A stretch of DNA of 64,000 nucleotides from positions 91,861-155,860 of the forward strand of contig NZ_JAAATY010000001.1 of the NCBI RefSeq assembly GCF_013280595.1, written 5' to 3'. The notes under the pieces were generated by a model. The model made no database searches. It worked only from the letters and a program-made list of their open reading frames with translations, and had not been told where the DNA came from. This stretch comes from Kibdelosporangium persicum. Lineage in GTDB: Bacteria; Actinomycetota; Actinomycetes; Mycobacteriales; Pseudonocardiaceae. Positions 23,910 to 32,928 of the stretch are shown here, piece by piece. The position numbers were made by a program, and so were the translations under genes. Each line of letters opens with the position of its first letter. The stretch's first letter is position 1.

Positions 23910-24647
23910 CTATTCCGCTTCGGAGACCCGCTGGTCGTGATACGCCTGGCGGGTCCTTTCCGTGTGCCGGTTCATGATCGTGCTCGCCAGGTCCGCGTCG
24001 TGCGCGGCGATCGCCTTGATCAGCTCGGCGTGCTCGGCCCACGCGTCATGGCCACGCGGGCGGGCGATCGGCCGGTAGTACCACCGGACGCGGCGCTCGA
24101 CCAACGCGATGTGCTCGGCCAGGACCGCGTTCCGGGAGATCTCGGTGATGTACGCGTGCAGCGCCGCGTTCGCGGCGGTCATGCCTTCCGCGTCGTCGGT
24201 CTCCACCGCGGCCTCACCTTCGCGCTGCAGTTCCCACAGCCGCGCGACTTCCTCCTCGGTGGCCCGGCCTGCCGCCAGCCGGGCGGAGTGCGTCTCCAGC
24301 ACCGAACGCACGCTCAGCAGCTGGTCGGCCTCCTCCTCGGTCGGTGTGTGCACGAACGCGCCCTGCGCGGGGCGCAGGTCGACCCAGCCTTCGGTTTGCA
24401 GGCGCTGCAACGCTTCGCGCACCGGTTGCCTGCTGACTCCCAGGTACTGAGCCAGTTCCAGCTCGACCAAGTGCTGACCTGGCTGCAGGGTGCCGTTGAT
24501 GATCAGCTCGATCAGCGCGGAGTGGACGGCTTCGCGCAGCGGAGCGGGCCGCTCGACCCGTTGGGTCGCGGCCCCGCTCAGCGCGCCTCGTCCACCCCGT
24601 TTGCCGCTCCCGAGTGGCTCGGGAAGCTGGATCACGGGTTCGTTCAC
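23910..24647 (-). CDS. GntR/FadR-family (FCD) transcriptional regulator
   Basis: 245 aa. The N-terminal winged helix has the GntR recognition stretch YLGVSRQPVREALQRLQTEG; the C-terminal FCD helical domain has spaced His/Glu residues (NAALHAYI, EHAELIKAI, RHTERTRQAY) that usually bind a metal and a carboxylate effector. The GTG start at 24647 is set by GGAGG six bases upstream and by the GTGA overlap with the MFS stop. Operator-like site D lies 36 bases upstream, inside the MFS coding end, suggesting autoregulation. It is the obvious candidate to bind sites A-E with oxalate, formate or a CoA thioester as effector (inferred). Confidence 0.8.
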   Translation of the reverse strand: MNEPVIQLPEPLGSGKRGGRGALSGAATQRVERPAPLREAVHSALIELIINGTLQPGQHLVELELAQYLGVSRQPVREALQRLQTEGWVDLRPAQGAFVHTPTEEEADQLLSVRSVLETHSARLAAGRATEEEVARLWELQREGEAAVETDDAEGMTAANAALHAYITEISRNAVLAEHIALVERRVRWYYRPIARPRGHDAWAEHAELIKAIAAHDADLASTIMNRHTERTRQAYHDQRVSEAE

Positions 24648-25987
24648 CTGGTTCCTCCCGAACCGACGGACGACATCGTTGTGTCTACAACATACATTAT
24701 GGGAAGCGTGGATACATGTCCTGGACGGCGCAGGCGCACGCTCAGTATCGCCGATCCGAGCGCGACCAGCCCGGATATCAGGAAAACGGCAGGGAATCCC
24801 CACGCCGGGACCGCCAGTGCGGCGAGTCCGACGCCGATCACGCCGCCGAACGCCTTCGCGCTGTAAACCACCCCGTGGGTCTTGGCGACGTCGCGGTCGC
24901 CGAAGAACTCCCTGGCCAGGCTGGCGAAAAGCGGATAGAACGCGCCACCGCCCGCGCCGGCCAGCGTGGCCGCGACCAGGAGCAGGAAGATCGATCCGGA
25001 GGACGCCGCGCCGGCGAGGAACACCTGGCCGACGGCCTGGGCCACCAGCACGGCGCCGATCGCGCGCCTGCGGCCGATCTGGCCGGAGATCCGGATCGCC
25101 AGCGATCTCCCGGCGCCGTTGGCGCCGAGCAGAACGGCCGTGCCGATGGCCACGACGACCAGACCAATCCCCATCTGGGCGCCGAGGACGGCGAAGAAGG
25201 TGACCGTGAACAGCGACACCGCGCTGGCCGTCAGCAGAACGAAGTACATCAACGGAAGCACGCCCGTGCGTAGCGCTTCCCGCACTGAGAACTGCCGTAC
25301 CGCACGTGATGGGCTACGCCTGCGATCGACCGCCCATTCCTGCGGGTCGATGTGCGGCGGCCACCAGTTCGCCGGTGGGTCACGGAAGAAGACGCCGGTC
25401 GTGGCCACGACAACGCCCACGATCACCGCGGCGACGTCCAGAGCGATCGTCGGCGGCGAGAACAGGAACGCGATCGCGAACGGCACCGCGCCGTAAGCGA
25501 AAGCACCGGTCACGAAGCTCACCCGGGACGCCATCTGCTCGGGATGCCACTTCGCCACGGTCGACGTGCAGGTCGCGTAGACCAATCCCGCGCCGGTGCC
25601 GCCGAGCACCGAATAGCCGAGCAAAGCCATGACGTACGAGTCGAAATGCGCCAGCGAGACCATTCCCGCCAGCATCAGCACCGCGCCGAGCACCATCACC
25701 GCGCGCGGCCCGAGCTTGCCGCGCTCCCGCAGATAGGCGGTGGGGAACCCGGCGACCGCCTGGAAGACGGCCCACGCGGCCAGCAGCCAGAGGGTTTCCC
25801 TGACGCCCCAGCCGCGTTCGGCGAGCTGGGGGACGAGCGAGCCGAAGGCGTACTGCATCACCCCGGTCGCCGCCATCGCCGCCCAGGGCAGCCAGGCCAT
25901 CCAGGCCCGCGAACGACCGATGAGCTCTTCGGGAACCGGGCCGAGGAGATACGTCCGGCCAAAGCAATCCCGCACCGATGGATACAT
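24644..25987 (-). CDS. OxlT-like MFS transporter (oxalate/formate antiporter family)
   Basis: 447 aa, 12 membrane helices. OFA-family marks include [20 protein letters not shown] at helix 1, [18 protein letters not shown] in helix 4 and the loop motif [11 protein letters not shown] after helix 6. OxlT exchanges oxalate for formate, which would couple well to the Frc reaction here. AGGAGGG lies before the ATG. The last about 25 residues ([21 protein letters not shown]) are not transporter-like and overlap operator site D, so the gene end may have been reshaped. Divergent from sucC across a 52-bp region containing site E, and coupled to the regulator gene downstream. Confidence 0.85.
   Translation of the reverse strand: MYPSVRDCFGRTYLLGPVPEELIGRSRAWMAWLPWAAMAATGVMQYAFGSLVPQLAERGWGVRETLWLLAAWAVFQAVAGFPTAYLRERGKLGPRAVMVLGAVLMLAGMVSLAHFDSYVMALLGYSVLGGTGAGLVYATCTSTVAKWHPEQMASRVSFVTGAFAYGAVPFAIAFLFSPPTIALDVAAVIVGVVVATTGVFFRDPPANWWPPHIDPQEWAVDRRRSPSRAVRQFSVREALRTGVLPLMYFVLLTASAVSLFTVTFFAVLGAQMGIGLVVVAIGTAVLLGANGAGRSLAIRISGQIGRRRAIGAVLVAQAVGQVFLAGAASSGSIFLLLVAATLAGAGGGAFYPLFASLAREFFGDRDVAKTHGVVYSAKAFGGVIGVGLAALAVPAWGFPAVFLISGLVALGSAILSVRLRRPGHVSTLPIMYVVDTTMSSVGSGGTR
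24683..24698. promoter_or_regulatory. candidate FCD-regulator operator, site D
   Basis: The reverse strand reads AATGTATGTTGTAGAC; the forward strand shares GTCTACAAC with site E. It lies within the MFS coding end, upstream of the regulator start, consistent with an internal promoter for the regulator under its own control. Confidence 0.4.
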
Positions 25988-26017
25988 CTCGCCCTCCTAC
26001 CTCTGGACAGGCCGCTC

Positions 26018-26036
26018 CATACTGCATACAGTCTAC
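26018..26036. promoter_or_regulatory. candidate FCD-regulator operator, site E, overlapping the sucC promoter
   Basis: CATACTGCATACAGTCTAC; its reverse strand contains GTATGCAGTATG, identical to site B. It ends three bases before the sucC GTG, so it must overlap the sucC -10 region (TACAGT at 26027-26032) and also faces the divergent MFS gene. Confidence 0.6.
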
Positions 26037-26039
26037 AAC

Positions 26040-27179
26040 GTGGACCTGTACGAGTATCAAGCCAAAGAGCTCTTCTCGAAGCACGGCGTCCCGGTCGGCC
26101 CGCAACGGGTCGTCACCAATCCGACCGACGCCGTAGCCGCCGCCCGGATCCTCGGCCTGCCTGTCGTGATCAAGGCACAGGTCAAGACGGGAGGGCGCGG
26201 CAAGGCGGGCGGCGTCAAGCTGGCCCGCACCACCGACGACGTGACCGCGCATGCCGAGGCGATCCTTGGTTTGGACATCAAGGGCCACATCGTGCGTAAG
26301 GTGCTTGTCACTCCGGCGTCCGAGATCGCCGGCGAGTACTACTTCTCGTTCCTGCTCGACCGTGCCAACAGGACGTTCCTCGCGCTCGCCTCCGCGGCGG
26401 GCGGCGTGGAGATCGAGGACAACGCCGACACCCTGGCGCGCGTACCGATCGACCCGATCGAGGGCGTGGACCTGGCCAAGGCCAGGCAGATCGCGGCCGA
26501 GGCGGGAATTCCCGAGGCCGCCGCGCCGACCATCGTCCGGCTGTGGAAGGCCTTCGTGGCCGAGGAGGCCACGCTGGTCGAGGTCAACCCGCTGGTCAGT
26601 GACTCGGCCGGGGAGATCATGGCGCTGGACGGCAAGGTCACCCTGGACGACAACGCGGACTTCCGGCACCCGGGGCACGCCGACTTTGTCGACACCGCGG
26701 CCGAGGATCCGTTGGAGGCCAGGGCGAAGTCGAAAGGCCTCAACTACGTCAAGCTCGACGGGCAGGTCGGTGTCATCGGCAACGGCGCGGGGCTGGTCAT
26801 GTCCACTTTGGATGTCGTCGCCTACGCGGGCGAGGCGCACGGTGGCGTGAAGCCCGCCAACTTCCTGGACATCGGCGGTGGCGCGTCGGCCGAGGTGATG
26901 GCCAACGGCCTGGAGATCATCCTGTCCGACCCGGACGTGCGCAGCGTGCTGGTCAACGTGTTCGGCGGCATCACCGCGTGCGACGCGGTGGCCAACGGCA
27001 TCGTGCAGGCGTTGCGGTTCCTCGGCAAGGTCGACAAGCCGATCGTGGTCCGGCTCGACGGCAACAACGCCGAGGAGGGCCGCCGGATTCTCGAAGAGGC
27101 CGCGCTGCCCGCCGTCGTGCAGATCGAGACGATGGACGCCGCCGCCGAGCACGCGGCCAAGCTGGCAGCAGGGGTGTGA
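26040..27179 (+). CDS. sucC: succinate-CoA ligase (ADP-forming) beta subunit
   Basis: 379 aa, full length for the family. ATP-grasp N-terminus [34 protein letters not shown], and the C-terminal ligase segment [16 protein letters not shown]. With SucD it makes succinyl-CoA from succinate, CoA and ATP, or the reverse. The GTG start at 26040 matches the universal N-terminus and has no Shine-Dalgarno; a -10-like TACAGT lies directly before it, so the mRNA is probably leaderless. Promoter placement next to site E suggests that this copy is controlled with the transporter, either as the sole TCA enzyme or as a specialised acid:CoA ligase. Confidence 0.93.
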   Translation: MDLYEYQAKELFSKHGVPVGPQRVVTNPTDAVAAARILGLPVVIKAQVKTGGRGKAGGVKLARTTDDVTAHAEAILGLDIKGHIVRKVLVTPASEIAGEYYFSFLLDRANRTFLALASAAGGVEIEDNADTLARVPIDPIEGVDLAKARQIAAEAGIPEAAAPTIVRLWKAFVAEEATLVEVNPLVSDSAGEIMALDGKVTLDDNADFRHPGHADFVDTAAEDPLEARAKSKGLNYVKLDGQVGVIGNGAGLVMSTLDVVAYAGEAHGGVKPANFLDIGGGASAEVMANGLEIILSDPDVRSVLVNVFGGITACDAVANGIVQALRFLGKVDKPIVVRLDGNNAEEGRRILEEAALPAVVQIETMDAAAEHAAKLAAGV

Positions 27180-27180
27180 C

Positions 27181-28059
27181 ATGGCGATTTTCATCGACGA
27201 GAACTCCAAGGTGATCGTCCAGGGCATGACCGGCGCGGAGGGCCGCAAGCACACCGCGCGGATGCTCGCCGCCGGCACGAACATCGTCGGCGGCGTGACG
27301 CCGGGCAAAGGCGGCCAGTCCGTCGAAATAGGACAGAAGGAACTGCCCGTCTTCGACTCGGTCGGCAAGGCGATGGCCGACACGGGCGCCGATACGTCGG
27401 TGATCTTCGTGCCGCCGAGGTTCGCCAAAGCCGCTGTGGTGGAAGCGATCGACGCCGAGATCGGCCTCGCGGTCGTGATCACCGAAGGCATCCCGGTGCA
27501 CGACTCCGCGTGGTTCTGGGCGCACGCGGTCGCCAAGGGCAACAAGACCCGGATCATCGGCCCGAACTGCCCCGGCATCATCTCGCCCGGCAAGTCCAAC
27601 GCGGGCATCATCCCGGCCGACATCACCACGGCCGGCCGGATCGGCCTGGTGTCCAAGTCCGGCACGCTGACGTACCAGCTGATGTACGAACTGCGGGACA
27701 TCGGCTTCTCCACGGCCATCGGGATCGGGGGCGACCCCGTGGTCGGCACGACCCACATCGACGCGCTCGCGGCGTTCCAGGAGGACCCAGAGACCGAGCT
27801 GATCGTGATGATCGGTGAGATCGGCGGCGACGCCGAGGAGCGCGCGGCGGCGTTCATCCAGCAGAACGTCACCAAGCCGGTCGTCGGCTACGTCGCGGGC
27901 TTCACCGCGCCGGAGGGCAAGACCATGGGCCACGCGGGCGCGATCGTGTCCGGCTCGGCCGGTACCGCTGCCGCGAAGAAGGAGGCCCTTGAGGCGGCCG
28001 GCGTGCAGGTCGGCAAGACGCCGAGCGAGACCGCGACCTTGGCCCGTCAAGCCCTCTGA
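27181..28059 (+). CDS. sucD: succinate-CoA ligase alpha subunit
   Basis: 292 aa. CoA-binding Rossmann start ([19 protein letters not shown]), the CoA-site sequence [17 protein letters not shown], and the phosphorylated His in [10 protein letters not shown] near residue 250. It begins two bases after the sucC stop, so the subunits are co-translated. The palindromic element 28081-28130 follows and separates it from cobL. Confidence 0.94.
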   Translation: MAIFIDENSKVIVQGMTGAEGRKHTARMLAAGTNIVGGVTPGKGGQSVEIGQKELPVFDSVGKAMADTGADTSVIFVPPRFAKAAVVEAIDAEIGLAVVITEGIPVHDSAWFWAHAVAKGNKTRIIGPNCPGIISPGKSNAGIIPADITTAGRIGLVSKSGTLTYQLMYELRDIGFSTAIGIGGDPVVGTTHIDALAAFQEDPETELIVMIGEIGGDAEERAAAFIQQNVTKPVVGYVAGFTAPEGKTMGHAGAIVSGSAGTAAAKKEALEAAGVQVGKTPSETATLARQAL

Positions 28060-28080
28060 CCCCGGATAACCCCTGGTCAC

Positions 28081-28130
28081 CCCTCGTGAGTACTTTTGCG
28101 TGTTAGAACACGGATAAGTACTCACGAGGG
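28081..28130. repeat. interspersed palindrome, copy 3
   Basis: 50 bp: arms CCCTCGTGAGTACTT... and ...AAGTACTCACGAGGG around centre AG. Arm positions 11-14 read TACT here against TGTT in copies 4 and 5, and the right arm is changed to AGTA to match. Two unpaired positions remain near the centre. Unlike the other copies it lies between co-directional genes (sucD and cobL), and its last five bases, GAGGG, are placed four bases before the cobL ATG as the likely ribosome-binding site. Confidence 0.85.
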
Positions 28131-28134
28131 ATTC

Positions 28135-29310
28135 ATGGTCACGGTTGTCGGTATTGGTGCTGAGGGGTGGGACGGCCTGACCGCCGTCGCCCGGCGGGCT
28201 CTGCGGGAGGCGGAGGTCCTGCTGGGCAGCAGGCGCCAGCTCGACCTCGTGCCCGCTGAGGTCGAGGCGCAACGGGTGGAATGGCCCTCACCGATGATGC
28301 CCGCGGTCCCCGGTCTGCTGGAGACGTACGCCGGCCGCGGGTTGTGCGTGCTGGCCAGCGGCGACCCGATGTTCTACGGCATCGGCAGCAAACTCGGGCC
28401 GGTCCGCGTGATCTCGCACCCGTCCTCGGTGTCCCTCGCGTGCGCCCGGCTGGGCTGGGCGGTGCAGGACGTCGAAGTCATCAGCGTTGTCGGCCGCCCG
28501 ATCGAGCTGCTCAACGCGGCCGTGCATCCGGGGCGGCGGCTCGTTGTGCTCAGCTCGAACGGCGACACACCTCGTCAAGTCGCGGAACTGCTGACCCGGC
28601 GCGGCTACGGCACCAGTGTGATGACTGTGCTTGAGCGACTGGGCGACACGGCCGAGAACCAGGTCGTGGGTGTCGCCGAACAGTGGCAGGGATCGTCGGA
28701 TCCGCTGAACGTGATCGCGATCGAATGCCACGGCGGTGAACTGCTGCCCAACGTGCCCGGTTTGCCTGACGAGGCTTACGAAAGCGACGGGCAGCTCACC
28801 AAACGCGAAGTCCGCGCGATCACGTTGTCGCGCCTCGCGCCCGTGCCCGGCCAGTTGTTGTGGGACGTCGGCGGGGGAGCGGGCAGCATCGCGATCGAAT
28901 GGTCGCGTACGCATCCCTCCTGCCGTGCCATCACGATCGAGCGCGACGCCGAGCGCGCCGCGCGCATCACGCGCAACGCACACGAACTCGGCGTGCCGGG
29001 GATCAAGGTCGTCGAAGCCAAGGCCCCGGTGGACGGCCTGGAAACGCCGGACGCGATCTTCGTCGGCGGCGGGCTGACCGCGCCGGGCATGGTCGAGTGG
29101 GCCTGGGAGGGCCTCAGGCCCGGCGGACGGCTCGTGGTGAACGCGGTCACTGTGGAGTCGGAGGCGGTCGTGGCACGATGGCACGCCCGGCTCGGCGGCG
29201 ACCTGGTCCGGATCTCGATCACCCGTGGCTCACCGGTGGGCGGGTTCACCGGCTGGCGGCCGCTGATGCCGGTCACCATCTGGAGCGTGACCAAGGAGGA
29301 CCAGGCGTGA
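28135..29310 (+). CDS. cobL: precorrin-6Y C5,15-methyltransferase (decarboxylating), CbiE-CbiT fusion
   Basis: 391 aa. CbiE-type tetrapyrrole methyltransferase first (about 1-205, VTVVGIGAEGW, LASGDPMFYGIG), then CbiT (about 215-391) with SAM loop LLWDVGGGAGSIAIEW near residue 241. It methylates C5 and C15 of precorrin-6Y with loss of CO2, giving precorrin-8X. The start at 28135 follows the GAGGG supplied by palindrome copy 3. The stop overlaps cobM (GTGA). Confidence 0.92.
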   Translation: MVTVVGIGAEGWDGLTAVARRALREAEVLLGSRRQLDLVPAEVEAQRVEWPSPMMPAVPGLLETYAGRGLCVLASGDPMFYGIGSKLGPVRVISHPSSVSLACARLGWAVQDVEVISVVGRPIELLNAAVHPGRRLVVLSSNGDTPRQVAELLTRRGYGTSVMTVLERLGDTAENQVVGVAEQWQGSSDPLNVIAIECHGGELLPNVPGLPDEAYESDGQLTKREVRAITLSRLAPVPGQLLWDVGGGAGSIAIEWSRTHPSCRAITIERDAERAARITRNAHELGVPGIKVVEAKAPVDGLETPDAIFVGGGLTAPGMVEWAWEGLRPGGRLVVNAVTVESEAVVARWHARLGGDLVRISITRGSPVGGFTGWRPLMPVTIWSVTKEDQA

Positions 29311-30047
29311 CGGTGCACTTCATCGGCGCGGGACCCGGCGCGGCCGACCTGATCACCCTGCGCGGCCAGCGGCTGATCGCGTCGTCGCCGGTGTGCCTCT
29401 ACGCGGGCGCTCTGGTTCCGGCCGAGTTGCTGGAGATGTGCCCCGAAGGCGCTCGTCTCGTGGACACAGCCAACCTGAACCTGGACGAGATCACCGCCGA
29501 ACTCGTCGGCGCGCACAGCAAAGGCCTGGATGTGGCACGACTGCATTCCGGCGATCCTTCGGTGTACAGCGCGATGGCCGAGCAGATGCGTCGGCTCGAC
29601 GCCGCTGGTGTGCCGTACGACGTGACGCCTGGTGTTCCGGCGTTCGCCGCCGCGGCGGCTTCGCTGAAGCGTGAGCTGACCGTTCCCGGCCTCGGGCAAA
29701 CCGTTGTGCTGACAAGGACCTCGGCGCGGGCCACCCCGATGCCGGAAGGAGAGGACCTCGCCACCCTCGGCCAGAGCCGGTCGACCATGGTGCTTCACCT
29801 TGCCGTGCAACGGATCGACGAGGTCATCGCCGAACTCGTGCCCAACTACGGTCCGGATTGCCCGGTCGCGGTCGTCGCCTACGCCAGTCGTGCGGACGAA
29901 ACCGTGCTGCGCGGCACACTGGCGGACATCGCGGACCAAGTGCACGCCGCCGGGATCAAACGGACCGCGGTGATCATCGTCGGTCAGGTGTTGTCCGCGA
30001 CCGAGTTCATCGACAGTCACCTCTACTCGGTCAACCGCGCCCGGTGA
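29307..30047 (+). CDS. cobM: precorrin-4 C11-methyltransferase
   Basis: 246 aa, GTG start in a GTGA overlap with cobL. VHFIGAGPGAADLITLRG opens the tetrapyrrole methylase fold; the mid-protein motif LHSGDPSVYSAMAEQM and VTPGVPAFAAAAA are CobM/CbiF-typical. It methylates C11 in the aerobic corrin route. The frame is open further upstream, but that part is antisense-like and overlaps cobL. Confidence 0.93.
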   Translation: MTVHFIGAGPGAADLITLRGQRLIASSPVCLYAGALVPAELLEMCPEGARLVDTANLNLDEITAELVGAHSKGLDVARLHSGDPSVYSAMAEQMRRLDAAGVPYDVTPGVPAFAAAAASLKRELTVPGLGQTVVLTRTSARATPMPEGEDLATLGQSRSTMVLHLAVQRIDEVIAELVPNYGPDCPVAVVAYASRADETVLRGTLADIADQVHAAGIKRTAVIIVGQVLSATEFIDSHLYSVNRAR

Positions 30048-30769
30048 CCGTCCTCATCCTCGGCGGGACCGGCGAAGCGCGCAGGCTGGCAGGCGAACTC
30101 CCCGGCATCAGGGTGATCTCGTCGCTGGCAGGCCGGGTTCGCACGCCCCGGCTACCTCCCGGCGAGGTCCGGATCGGCGGCTTCGGTGGCCCGGACGGAC
30201 TCAGGAAGTGGTTGCTCGGCAACGACATTCACGCCGTCGTCGACGCGACTCATCCTTTCGCGGCGAGGATGACCGCGACCGCCGCCCAGGTCACGGCCGA
30301 GCTCGCGATCCCCTTCACGGTGCTCAGCCGCCCAGGCTGGTCGCCGGGCCCAGGCGACGACTGGCGGTGGGTGGACAGTGTGGCCGAAGCCGCCCGGAAT
30401 CTCCCGGCTGAACGGGTTTTCCTCGCGACTGGCCGTGAGGAGCTCGCCGAGTTCGCGGACCTCGGCAACTGGTTCCTGGCGCGTTCGGTCGAGCCGCCGC
30501 AACCGCCAGTTCCCCGACGGCTGCGCGTCGTCCTCGACCGTGGACCGTTCACTGTGGAGGGTGAGCTCGCGTTGATGCGCGAGCACGGCATTCAGGCGCT
30601 GGTCACCAAGGACAGTGGCGGCGAGATGACCGCGGCGAAACTGACCGCCGCGCGGGAGCTGGGAATCCCGGTGGTCGTCGTTCGCCGCCCGCCGCTGCCT
30701 GCCGGCGTCAGCGTGGTGTCCAGTGTGGACGAGGCCGTCAGCTGGGTTCGGGGTATCGGCGAGGCGTGA
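30044..30769 (+). CDS. cobK: precorrin-6A reductase
   Basis: 241 aa, GTG start in a GTGA overlap with cobM. TVLILGGTGEARRLA (NADPH-binding start), VDATHPFAARMT near residue 65 and LVTKDSGG in the C-terminal half identify CobK/CbiJ. It reduces precorrin-6A to 6B. Its 3' end overlaps the convergent cobIJ gene by 32 bases (30738-30769), so the two transcripts are complementary there. Confidence 0.92.
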   Translation: MTVLILGGTGEARRLAGELPGIRVISSLAGRVRTPRLPPGEVRIGGFGGPDGLRKWLLGNDIHAVVDATHPFAARMTATAAQVTAELAIPFTVLSRPGWSPGPGDDWRWVDSVAEAARNLPAERVFLATGREELAEFADLGNWFLARSVEPPQPPVPRRLRVVLDRGPFTVEGELALMREHGIQALVTKDSGGEMTAAKLTAARELGIPVVVVRRPPLPAGVSVVSSVDEAVSWVRGIGEA

Positions 30770-32231
30770 ACACCTTGCCGTTCTCGGTCAGCCGCGTCTG
30801 CGACGACCCGATCAGCAGCAGGCACCGCATGTCCACCTTGGACGCGTTTAGCTCGCCGAGCCGGACGATCTCGACGGCTTCGGCCGGGTGGCCGACGTCC
30901 CGCCCGATCACCACCGGGGTGTCCGCCGACCTGTGTTCCAGCAGCAGATCACGGGCCGCCTCCACCTGCCACGTCCGGCTCTTGGACGCAGGGTTGTAGA
31001 TCGCGAGCACCAGGTCGGCCTTGGCCGCGGCGGACAGCCGCGACGCGATGACGTCCCACGGCTTGAGCCTGTCGGACAACGACAGCACGCAGTAGTCATG
31101 GCCCAGGGGAGCACCGACTCGGCTGGCGACGGCGTTGGCGGCGGTCAGTCCGGGCAGGACCCGCACGGGAACTTCGGCGTATTCCTCGGCGACTTCGAGC
31201 ACGGCGCTGGCCATCGCGAAGACGCCGGGATCACCCGACGACACCACGGCAACCCGTGCCCCGCCGCGCGCGAGGTCAAGGGCGAACGCGGCCCGCTCAG
31301 CCTCGACACGGTTGTCCGAGGCGTGGCGGCGTTGACGTGGATTCGGTGCCACACGGTCGAGATACGGGCCGTAGCCCACCAGATCCGTTGCTGTGGCCAA
31401 TGCGTCCTGCGCTTCCGGCGTCAGCCATTCGCGTCCGGCCGGGCCAAGCCCGACGACCACGACCTCACCCTGCGACGACTGCGGGACGGCGGTCGGCGTG
31501 ACGGCCGCCGCCCGGCTGGACAGCAAAGCCACGGAGAAATAGGGAACTGTCGACGGGTCCACTTCACTGAGCGGCTCGACGCGCTGCTTGTCGGTCGTGG
31601 CGCGTTCGACGTACCAGGCCTCGTCCAGGCGCCCGGCATCCTCCAGAGCCGACCGGACCTTCGAGAACGTCCGCCCCAGCTTCATGATCGCCGCGGAGTC
31701 CGTCGCCTTGAGCTTCTCGGTGAGCGCCTCAGGATCCAAAGTCCCTGGCAGCACAGTGAGGATCTCGTCCCGCTCGACCAACGGCCTGCCCAGTTCGGCC
31801 GAAGCCGCGCTGACCGACGTCACGCCGGGCACGACCTGAGCCGGGTACCGGTGCGCAAGACGCTTGTGCAGATGCATGTACGAGCCGTAGAAGAACGGAT
31901 CCCCTTCGGCGAGAACGACAACGTCCCGGCCCGCGTCCAGGTGGGCGGCCAGCCGGGCGGCGCACTCCTCGTAGAAGTCGTCGAGCGCACCCTGGTACCC
32001 GCCGGGATGATCCGTGGTCTCGGTGGTGATCGGGTACATCAACGGCTCTTCGATCTGGCCTTCCCGCATGTAGTGCCTGGCGATCGAACGGGCGATGCTG
32101 CGGCCGTGCCGTGCGCTGTGGAACGCGATCACGCCGGCGGACTCGATGAGCCGGGCCGCCTTGACGGTGATCAGTTCCGGGTCGCCGGGGCCCAGCCCGA
32201 CGCCGAACAACCGGCCTGTTGGCTCACGCAT
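30738..32231 (-). CDS. cobIJ: fused precorrin-2 C20-methyltransferase / precorrin-3B C17-methyltransferase
   Basis: 497 aa. CobI part about 1-240 (GRLFGVGLGPGDPELITVKA, LAEGDPFFYGSYMHLHKRL), CobJ part about 255-497 (VVVVGLGPAGREWLTPEA, VVSSGDPGVFAMASAV, IYNPASKSR). The first methylates precorrin-2 at C20, the second contracts the ring with C17 methylation. The ATG at 32231 has GAGGAG six bases upstream; the extension to 32315 is not supported. Fusion of these two steps is common in actinobacteria. Last gene of the cobG-cobH-cobIJ group. Confidence 0.92.
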   Translation of the reverse strand: MREPTGRLFGVGLGPGDPELITVKAARLIESAGVIAFHSARHGRSIARSIARHYMREGQIEEPLMYPITTETTDHPGGYQGALDDFYEECAARLAAHLDAGRDVVVLAEGDPFFYGSYMHLHKRLAHRYPAQVVPGVTSVSAASAELGRPLVERDEILTVLPGTLDPEALTEKLKATDSAAIMKLGRTFSKVRSALEDAGRLDEAWYVERATTDKQRVEPLSEVDPSTVPYFSVALLSSRAAAVTPTAVPQSSQGEVVVVGLGPAGREWLTPEAQDALATATDLVGYGPYLDRVAPNPRQRRHASDNRVEAERAAFALDLARGGARVAVVSSGDPGVFAMASAVLEVAEEYAEVPVRVLPGLTAANAVASRVGAPLGHDYCVLSLSDRLKPWDVIASRLSAAAKADLVLAIYNPASKSRTWQVEAARDLLLEHRSADTPVVIGRDVGHPAEAVEIVRLGELNASKVDMRCLLLIGSSQTRLTENGKVFTPRRYPEPS

Positions 32232-32298
32232 GCCTACTCCTCGTCGCGGCTCTTCGTGAGCCGGCTCCCTGTGGTGAATGATTCGCTCGCGAGCTCGC

Positions 32299-32928
32299 TC
32301 ACACTTCCGCCTCACTCGCGATCGCGTTCACGGCCGCCGCGGTGATGGCACTGCCGCCGCGCCGCCCGTGGACCACCAGATACTCCAGCCCAAGACTGTT
32401 GCCGGCCAGCGCCACTTTGGACTCCGCGGCACCGATGAACCCGACCGGAACACCGAGCACGGCAGCCGGTCGCGGCGCGCCGTCCGCGATCATGTCGAGC
32501 AGGTGGAACAACGCGGTCGGCGCGTTCCCGATCGCCACGACGGAGTCGCCCAGCCTGTCCTTCAGCAGTTCGAAGCCCGCGACACTCCGGGTGTTGCCCA
32601 TTCGCCGCGCCAGGCCGGGCACCCGGGGATCACCGAGCATGCACACGACCTCGTTGTCGGCAGGCAGGCGTTTGCGCGTGACACCGGCGGCGACCATCTG
32701 GGCATCGCACAGGATCGGTGCGCCGTTCCGCAGTGCGGCACGGGCCTTCGCCACCACGTTCGGCGAGAAAGCGATGTCCTGGACCAGGTCCACCATGCCG
32801 CACGCGTGGATCATGCGGACCGCGACCTTGGCGACGTCCTCGGGCAACCCGCCGAGGTCCGCCTCGGCGCGGATGGTCGCGAAGGACCTGCGGTAGATCT
32901 CCGCGCCGTCCCGCAGGTACTCGGTCAC
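32299..32928 (-). CDS. cobH: precorrin-8X methylmutase
   Basis: 209 aa. [10 protein letters not shown] near the start, [11 protein letters not shown] with the catalytic His, and [16 protein letters not shown] near the C-terminus are CobH/CbiC signatures. It moves the C11 methyl to C12, giving hydrogenobyrinate. The GTG start lies in the cobG stop (GTGA), with GGAGGAG upstream. Confidence 0.93.
   Translation of the reverse strand: MTEYLRDGAEIYRRSFATIRAEADLGGLPEDVAKVAVRMIHACGMVDLVQDIAFSPNVVAKARAALRNGAPILCDAQMVAAGVTRKRLPADNEVVCMLGDPRVPGLARRMGNTRSVAGFELLKDRLGDSVVAIGNAPTALFHLLDMIADGAPRPAAVLGVPVGFIGAAESKVALAGNSLGLEYLVVHGRRGGSAITAAAVNAIASEAEV

Noticed and set aside
25380-27875. 831-codon minus-strand frame across sucC, sucD and the MFS gene
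   Set aside because: It overlaps three conserved genes in other frames; composition is shadow-like.
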